Positions 6,522 through 10,262 of a DNA stretch of 10,262 nucleotides are shown piece by piece. The stretch is from Halieaceae bacterium (lineage in GTDB: Bacteria > Pseudomonadota > Gammaproteobacteria > Pseudomonadales > Halieaceae). The notes beneath the pieces are model-generated. The model was not told the DNA's origin. It saw only the letters and a list, made by a program, of their open reading frames with translations, and made no database searches. Location of the stretch: the NCBI GenBank assembly GCA_009886815.1, contig QXYP01000317.1, positions 9,914 to 20,175 on the forward strand, given 5' to 3'. Both the position numbers and the translations under genes were made by a program. Every line of letters starts with the position of its first letter. The stretch's first letter is position 1.

Positions 6522-7418
6522 TTAGGCCGATTCGCGACTGAGCCAGTAATGGCTGCGACCACCCTGTGGTGCGCCGATGAACTCACTCAACAAGGCCACG
6601 GACTCCAATAACTTTGGCATATGAATACCGGTCTCATAGCCCATCGACTCGCACAGTAAAGCGACATCTTCAGTGGCCACATTTCCCTTCGCCCCCGGTG
6701 CAAAGGGACAGCCACCCAACCCACCAGCGGAACTATCGAATTGACGAACGCCTGCCTCGATTGCCGCATATACGTTAGCGATAGCCAGTGCGCGAGTATC
6801 GTGGAAATGACAGCCAAGATCTTGATGGCCATAGCGCGACACCAAGGTCGTCATAAGGTCGTTCACCTGCTTGGGGTGGGCAGCGCCAATGGTATCCGCA
6901 ATCATCAACCGAGCCGGGTTAAAACTCATCAGGCGCTCCGCTTGTGCCAAAACAGTTTCGGGCGCCACGGGGCCCTCGTAGGGGCAGACAAACGAGACCG
7001 CCAGATAAACATGAATGTCGACGCCGTCGCCTCGAGCACGTTCCAGAATATCCTCAGCCATTAAGAACGTCTCTTCGAGACTCTTCTTAATATTGTTCTG
7101 ATTCATTTCTTCAGTCGCAGAAATTGCAATGGCATAGGTTCGCATACCGGCGGCTAATGCGAGTTCATAGCCCTTCATATTGGGCACGAGCACGGAGTAA
7201 GCCAGGTCTGCTGTTGGTAACTGCCCGGCCAAGACTTCGGTTCCCGCCATTTGAGGGACAGCTTTGGGAGAGACAAAACTTCCGATCTCGAGTTCCGGCA
7301 CGCCGGTCATTGCAAGACTTTCTATCAAGCGTTGACGCTGTTCTAGCGTTAAATGTTGTGGCTGAGCCTGTAAGCCATCTCTAGGCGCCACTTCCTTGAT
7401 CACAATCTGGTTGGTCAT
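6522..7418 (-). CDS. HMG-CoA lyase-family enzyme
   Basis: A 298-aa DRE-TIM metallolyase of the hydroxymethylglutaryl-CoA lyase family, which splits a 3-hydroxy-3-methylacyl-CoA into acetyl-CoA and a keto acid (acetoacetate for HMG-CoA). All key residues are visible: Arg13-Asp14 in APRDGLQ (substrate arginine and metal Asp), Glu44 in LEIGSFVSPKAVPQM, metal histidines His204/His206 in CHFHDT, the lid cysteine Cys237 in GGLGGCPFAPGAKGN, and Asn246. It should therefore be catalytically competent. The ATG has GAGGGG five bases upstream. The preceding non-coding region contains palindromes and a TATAAC box. It is the second C-C-cleaving CoA lyase in the window, next to the CitE-like enzyme. HMG-CoA (leucine degradation) is the default substrate, but no other leucine-pathway genes (carboxylase, methylglutaconyl-CoA hydratase) are near, so a related methylated dicarboxylyl-CoA is equally open. 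Confidence 0.92.
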   Translation of the reverse strand: MTNQIVIKEVAPRDGLQAQPQHLTLEQRQRLIESLAMTGVPELEIGSFVSPKAVPQMAGTEVLAGQLPTADLAYSVLVPNMKGYELALAAGMRTYAIAISATEEMNQNNIKKSLEETFLMAEDILERARGDGVDIHVYLAVSFVCPYEGPVAPETVLAQAERLMSFNPARLMIADTIGAAHPKQVNDLMTTLVSRYGHQDLGCHFHDTRALAIANVYAAIEAGVRQFDSSAGGLGGCPFAPGAKGNVATEDVALLCESMGYETGIHMPKLLESVALLSEFIGAPQGGRSHYWLSRESA

Positions 7419-7451
7419 GATGACCCCTCTCTCATAGCCATAGCACAGCGC

Positions 7452-7463
7452 TCAAAGCTTTGA
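7452..7463. promoter_or_regulatory. 12-bp perfect palindrome TCAAAGCTTTGA
   Basis: An exact inverted repeat about 34-45 nt upstream of the HMG-CoA-lyase-like start. With transcription from the TATAAC box near 7533 it would fall in the leader. It may be an operator; it has no sequence relation to the GntR palindromes. Confidence 0.35.
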
Positions 7464-7532
7464 ACTTTAAAACAGCACCGATGAAGGCCTTGTCGGCTTC
7501 AATATCTGCAGAACTGCCCTAGAGTAACAGTC

Positions 7533-7538
7533 GTTATA
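7533..7538 (-). promoter_or_regulatory. Possible -10 box (TATAAC) for the HMG-CoA lyase-like gene
   Basis: Five of six bases match consensus on the minus strand, about 115 nt before the start codon. The -35 position (about 7555-7561) falls at the edge of the 7547-7559 palindrome and is not a good match. It is weak evidence taken alone. Confidence 0.3.
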
Positions 7539-7546
7539 CGAAAAGT

Positions 7547-7559
7547 TCCACATTGTGGA
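7547..7559. promoter_or_regulatory. 13-bp inverted repeat TCCACA-T-TGTGGA
   Basis: Two perfect 6-bp arms around one base. It lies between the expected -10 and -35 of the lyase promoter, so a bound protein would block it. It differs from the GntR operators and suggests a second regulator, not encoded in this window. Confidence 0.4.
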
Positions 7560-7712
7560 CGCTTATGGCCCTGCCCACACCAACCTGACGGTGATGTTCG
7601 CGTCGAATTGTCGAACCGTTCCATGAAAATTTATTGGCGGCAAGGTACAGTGTCGCCCAACGACCCATCGAGGCCGTACCTTAGTCTTCGGCGTTTTAAA
7701 AAGGACCTACCT

Positions 7713-8312
7713 TTGACAACCACTACGGCTTTGCACCGAGAAACACTGGGATTGGGAGACCGCCCGGCACTTGTTGTTGTGGACATCGTAAACGGCTTTA
7801 CCGATCCAGAGTGTCCCCTGGGCAGCAGCGCTGATAGCGTCGTCACCGCCAATATCGCTTTAATGAAGGCGTTTCACCAACGTGGGCTACCGGTATTCTT
7901 GACCACCGTCATCTTTAGGCATGAACAGGAGGCTCGGGTTTTTAGAGATCGCCTGCCCGCGCTGAATTTACTAACACCGGAATCACCCTGGGTTGCGTTT
8001 GACGCCCGGTTACCGATAGCTGAATCAGATATTGTCATTGAAAAAACACATGCCAGTTCTTTCCACGGTACAAACCTTGGCGCGCAACTCGCAGAAGTTA
8101 ATGCCGACTCCCTTGTAGTGACCGGTCTGACGACCAGCGGCTGCGTTCGTGCCACTGTGGTCGATGGACTACAAAATGGCTATCGCGTCGCAGTGCCCAG
8201 AGAAGCCGTGGGTGACCGAGACCCCGCTGCTCATGATGCCAATTTATACGACATGAATGCCAAATACGCTGACGTAATCTCGGTTGAAGAAGTTATCGCG
8301 CAGTTACTTTGA
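7713..8312 (+). CDS. Isochorismatase-family cysteine hydrolase (N-carbamoylsarcosine / maleamate amidohydrolase type)
   Basis: An amidohydrolase-fold protein with the Asp-Lys-Cys triad of the cysteine-hydrolase branch: Asp24 in VVVDIVNGF, Lys111 in IEKTHASSF, and nucleophile Cys144 in TGLTTSGCVRAT (numbering from the start chosen here, 199 aa). The C-terminal GDRDPAAHDANLYDMNAKYADV stretch is characteristic of N-carbamoylsarcosine amidase and maleamate amidase (NicF) relatives rather than nicotinamidase. It should release ammonia from an amide of a small acid. I choose the TTG at 7713 because AAGGA (7701-7705) sits seven bases upstream and the protein then begins just before the conserved core; an ATG at 7623 and a TTG at 7608 are in frame but have no ribosome-binding site. 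The 3' end overlaps the convergent DUF1244 gene by 9 nt. Whether it feeds the CoA pathway is unknown. Confidence 0.87.
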   Translation: MTTTTALHRETLGLGDRPALVVVDIVNGFTDPECPLGSSADSVVTANIALMKAFHQRGLPVFLTTVIFRHEQEARVFRDRLPALNLLTPESPWVAFDARLPIAESDIVIEKTHASSFHGTNLGAQLAEVNADSLVVTGLTTSGCVRATVVDGLQNGYRVAVPREAVGDRDPAAHDANLYDMNAKYADVISVEEVIAQLL

Positions 8313-8591
8313 GGCATTAGCCGCGTCAAAGGCAGCCATCTGTTCCGCGGTTGCCTCCGTCTGGTACTGAGATTTCCAGTCACTATAGGGCATGCCATAA
8401 ACCCGCTCTCGGGCATCGTCGAGCGCTACCGACTCACCCTGCTCCGCAGCTTCCGCCACATACCATTTAGACAGGCAATTTCTACAAAAGCCCGCCAGGG
8501 TCATGAGTTCTATATTTTGAACATCGTTACGCCCATCTAAATGGGCGAGCAAACGTCGGAATACCGCCGCTTCAATAGCATCATTGGACAT
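8304..8591 (-). CDS. DUF1244 family protein
   Basis: A 95-aa protein matching the small proteobacterial DUF1244 family, recognised from GFCRNCLSKWYVAEA (34-48) and GMPYSDWKSQYQ (66-77). No function is established for this family. Two cysteines in the CRNC motif (Cys36, Cys39) have the spacing of a metal- or thiol-binding pair, though that is only suggestive. There is no signal peptide or membrane segment. It starts 4 nt after the stop of the Nudix lipoprotein gene, with GAGG in that gene's tail serving as ribosome-binding site, so it is the last gene of the dnaE unit. Its final codons overlap the end of the convergent cysteine hydrolase. Confidence 0.85.
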   Translation of the reverse strand: MSNDAIEAAVFRRLLAHLDGRNDVQNIELMTLAGFCRNCLSKWYVAEAAEQGESVALDDARERVYGMPYSDWKSQYQTEATAEQMAAFDAANASK

Positions 8592-8595
8592 ATTT

Positions 8596-9090
8596 TTAAC
8601 GCCTCAGTCTCTTGTTTACCATGCCGCTAAACTCTCTGGCTTGGTCAGGATAGCGCCACCTTAAATTTGCAAATTCCTCGGTGGAGAAAAAGTCGACGTT
8701 GCTAACCTCAAGGGGGGCTCGAACCTTTGGGTCTGGCTTGCCCACCGGTGAGCACCAATACAGATGAAAACCATTTTGAAAAACAGCGGCAGTGCCCTGA
8801 ACTGACACAGCGACATTGGTCTCTTCCCAGGTTTCCCGCTCCGCACCGCACTGTGACGACTCCCCTGACCTCACCGTACCTCCCGGTGGACCCCACTTAC
8901 CCATGGCTTCCACCAACAAGACCTCTTTGTCATAGAGCACCAAGCATCCCGCAGTGTAAGCTTGGTCGACACGCCCAGTCTTTCCCTCGGCATTCTCGAA
9001 GGTACAATCGGGGGCGAATTCGCACCCAAGCAACAACCCTGACATAACCGCCACCAAAAACCTTTTACCGCTCGTAAACAATTTCCACAT
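8596..9090 (-). CDS. Predicted lipoprotein with Nudix hydrolase domain
   Basis: A 164-aa protein with a lipoprotein signal: MWKLFTSGKR, a hydrophobic segment FLVAVMSGLL, then lipobox LLGC with Cys23 as the acylated residue. The +2 residue is Glu, so outer-membrane sorting would be expected. After it comes a Nudix domain: GKWGPPGGTVRSGESSQCGAERETWEETNV, whose Gx5Ex7RExxEE core (Gly71, Glu77, Arg85, Glu86, Glu89, Glu90) is complete, although the usual hydrophobic residue after RE is Thr and the late Gly is Asn. Four further cysteines (29, 49, 81, 113) could form disulfides outside the cytoplasm. The ATG at 9090 has a GGAGG site; the frame extends to a TTG at 9102, but that codon overlaps this site. 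The gene starts 26 nt inside the 3' end of dnaE. A Nudix enzyme outside the cytoplasm would not meet ordinary nucleotide pools, so its substrate is open. Confidence 0.8.
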   Translation of the reverse strand: MWKLFTSGKRFLVAVMSGLLLGCEFAPDCTFENAEGKTGRVDQAYTAGCLVLYDKEVLLVEAMGKWGPPGGTVRSGESSQCGAERETWEETNVAVSVQGTAAVFQNGFHLYWCSPVGKPDPKVRAPLEVSNVDFFSTEEFANLRWRYPDQAREFSGMVNKRLRR

Positions 9091-10262
9091 GTTCTCCTCC
9101 AACAGTTCCCCTTAGACGCTCTAACAGATCATCACTAGGGTTAACTCGCCACTGGTCGCCCAGCACTACGCGAGCAGATCCTTTCGGTTGAAAATAATCA
9201 ACTGTGACCGGACAGTCACCTCCACCCGATGTTAACAATGCCTCCTTAATGAGTTTCCGCAATTTTTGATCTAAGCCGCCATCAAAAACCTCTAAGCGTA
9301 TTTCGCGAACTCGGGAAAGTCGCGCTTGCTCCAGAGAACGGATCTCCCGGGCACGCATCGACAATCCACCGGAATATTCATCGCTCTGAATACGGCCACT
9401 AAGAAGCACAATACGGTCTTTGACCAATAACTCCCTGTGCTCAGTGTACGCCTCTGCATAGACTGTTGACTCGATTTGGCCCGTGTTATCGTCCAATTTT
9501 AAGACTGCCATCACACCTCTTTGGGTTTTTATCGTCCTTATATCGACAATTAACCCTGCAATGGTGGTGTTGCTGTCCGGTTGCAGGTCGCGCAAACGGC
9601 GTGGCGCAAACTTGCGGACTTCGGTTTCATACTCCTGTATGGGGTGCCCACTGAGGAAACTACCCACACTATCTTTCTCGCCGTTAAGAATTTCTTTTAA
9701 TGTCCAAGGGCGAACCTCCCGATGCTCCGCATAAGGGTCACCGTCAGCAGTTGGGGCTACCGTGCCAAAAAGATCGGTCATGCCCGCCTCATCATTAGCC
9801 ACTGCCTGCTCGGCGGCGCGAAGTGCGTCGTCTAGTGCGGCTAGCTGAATCCATCGCTCAGCACCAAAGCTATCGAGAGCACCACTTTTAATGAGGGCTT
9901 CCAGGGCCCTGCGATTAACTTTACGGGGATCTGTGCGCGAGCAAAGGTCAAAGAGATCGTTAAACGCGCCCCCAGAAACCCGAGCCTCTAAAAGGTTTTC
10001 AACGGGACCCTCACCCAAGCCCTTAATGGCGCCCAAACCATAAACAATTTCATTCTCTGCATTGACGGTAAATAGGTAAGCCCCCTCATTCACTGCGGGC
10101 AGACGCAGAGGCACCGCCATCGACTTGCACTCGTCTCGCAAGGTTAAGAGCTTGTCGGTGTTATCGAGTTCCGAGCTCATGACCGCCGCCATGAATTCCG
10201 CGGGAAAATGCGTCTTTAACCAAGCCGTTTGGTAAGAGACCAGCGCGTAAGCCGCTGAGTGT
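9065..10262 (-). CDS. dnaE: DNA polymerase III alpha subunit, C-terminal part (5' end cut off by window edge)
   Basis: The last ~398 residues of the replicative polymerase. The visible part begins HSAAYALVSYQTAWLKTHFPAEFMAAVMSSELDNTDK, a stretch nearly universal in DnaE, and runs through the helix-hairpin-helix region (GLGAIKGLGEGPVENLLEAR), the internal clamp-binding region near GMTDLFG, the OB-fold (TIAGLIVDIRTIKTQRGVMAVLKLDDNTGQIESTVY) and the C-terminal tau-binding domain ending EHVEIVYER. The frame is open to the right edge, so the ATG at 10192 is internal. The internal beta-clamp motif, QADMF in E. coli, reads MTDLF here (9767-9781), keeping the hydrophobic LF but lacking the Gln. In many gammaproteobacteria dnaE is followed by accA; here a Nudix lipoprotein and a DUF1244 gene follow instead. 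Confidence 0.97.
   Translation of the reverse strand, partial: HSAAYALVSYQTAWLKTHFPAEFMAAVMSSELDNTDKLLTLRDECKSMAVPLRLPAVNEGAYLFTVNAENEIVYGLGAIKGLGEGPVENLLEARVSGGAFNDLFDLCSRTDPRKVNRRALEALIKSGALDSFGAERWIQLAALDDALRAAEQAVANDEAGMTDLFGTVAPTADGDPYAEHREVRPWTLKEILNGEKDSVGSFLSGHPIQEYETEVRKFAPRRLRDLQPDSNTTIAGLIVDIRTIKTQRGVMAVLKLDDNTGQIESTVYAEAYTEHRELLVKDRIVLLSGRIQSDEYSGGLSMRAREIRSLEQARLSRVREIRLEVFDGGLDQKLRKLIKEALLTSGGGDCPVTVDYFQPKGSARVVLGDQWRVNPSDDLLERLRGTVGGEHVEIVYER

Larger units (their letters stand above)
7419..7712. promoter_or_regulatory. Divergent intergenic region between the HMG-CoA lyase-like and cysteine hydrolase genes
   Basis: This is the longest stretch without an assigned gene. It contains two exact short palindromes (7452-7463 and 7547-7559) and a TATAAC -10 candidate for the lyase. 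The reading frame of the hydrolase stays open from 7608, but that part (MSNRSMKIYWRQG...) lacks a ribosome-binding site and looks like leader rather than protein. I see no RNA gene, repeat array or clear plus-strand promoter. Confidence 0.6.

Noticed and set aside
7608..7712. Additional N-terminal protein segment of the cysteine hydrolase
   Set aside because: No ribosome-binding site for the upstream starts and a composition unlike a domain; better read as leader.
8727..9047. Plus-strand open frame opposite the Nudix lipoprotein
   Set aside because: It is antisense to a protein with a clear lipobox and Nudix box, and shows low-complexity, unrecognisable content.
9091..9102. Longer Nudix lipoprotein starting at a TTG (MEEN...)
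   Set aside because: The TTG overlaps the GGAGG ribosome-binding site that serves the ATG at 9090.
1..10262. CRISPR arrays, tRNA or rRNA genes, insertion sequences, att sites
   Set aside because: Nothing of these types was recognisable; nearly all of the window is accounted for by protein-coding genes.

Overview
The window looks like a chromosomal segment of a gammaproteobacterium, probably a marine type. The best evidence is the right edge: the C-terminal third of a DNA polymerase III alpha subunit (dnaE) with clearly gammaproteobacterial wording. G+C is about half by eye, coding density is very high, and there are no RNA genes, insertion sequences or CRISPR repeats that I can see. Order-level placement would be a guess.

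Layout. (1) 1-4087, minus strand: a four-gene set read right to left, GntR/HutC-type regulator, HpcH/HpaI (CitE-like) CoA-ester lyase, MmgE/PrpD-family protein, and an HpaB / 4-hydroxybutyryl-CoA dehydratase-family flavoprotein cut by the left edge. (2) 4170-5838, plus strand, divergent from the regulator: a MaoC-type enoyl-CoA hydratase and an acyl-CoA dehydrogenase. (3) 5841-7418, minus strand, converging on the dehydrogenase with 2 nt between stops: an HMG-CoA-lyase-family enzyme followed by a nitroreductase-family flavoprotein. (4) 7419-7712: the only sizeable non-coding stretch, with two short palindromes. (5) 7713-8312, plus strand: a cysteine hydrolase of the isochorismatase/N-carbamoylsarcosine amidase family. 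(6) 8304-10262, minus strand: dnaE, then a Nudix-fold predicted lipoprotein that starts inside dnaE, then a DUF1244 protein, apparently one operon.

How it fits together. The combination MaoC hydratase + acyl-CoA dehydrogenase + CitE-like lyase + MmgE/PrpD protein recalls the itaconate-degradation clusters of Pseudomonas (hydratase Ich, lyase Ccl, with accessory acyl-CoA dehydrogenase and PrpD-family genes). A pathway for a branched or C5-type dicarboxylate, ending in a C-C cleavage to acetyl-CoA plus a keto acid, is therefore the leading hypothesis. The differences are notable: a GntR rather than LysR-type regulator, an HpaB-family enzyme, an HMG-CoA-lyase homologue, and no CoA transferase or ligase within the window (it could lie beyond the left edge).

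The strongest regulatory observation is a pair of near-identical 14-bp palindromes (AATGTCCGGACATT and AATGTCCGAACATT). Each overlaps the -10 box of a minus-strand promoter in exactly the same register, one in front of the GntR gene and one in front of the PrpD-family gene. This predicts autoregulation plus a second regulated internal promoter, and it argues that the GntR gene starts at its second ATG (4047).
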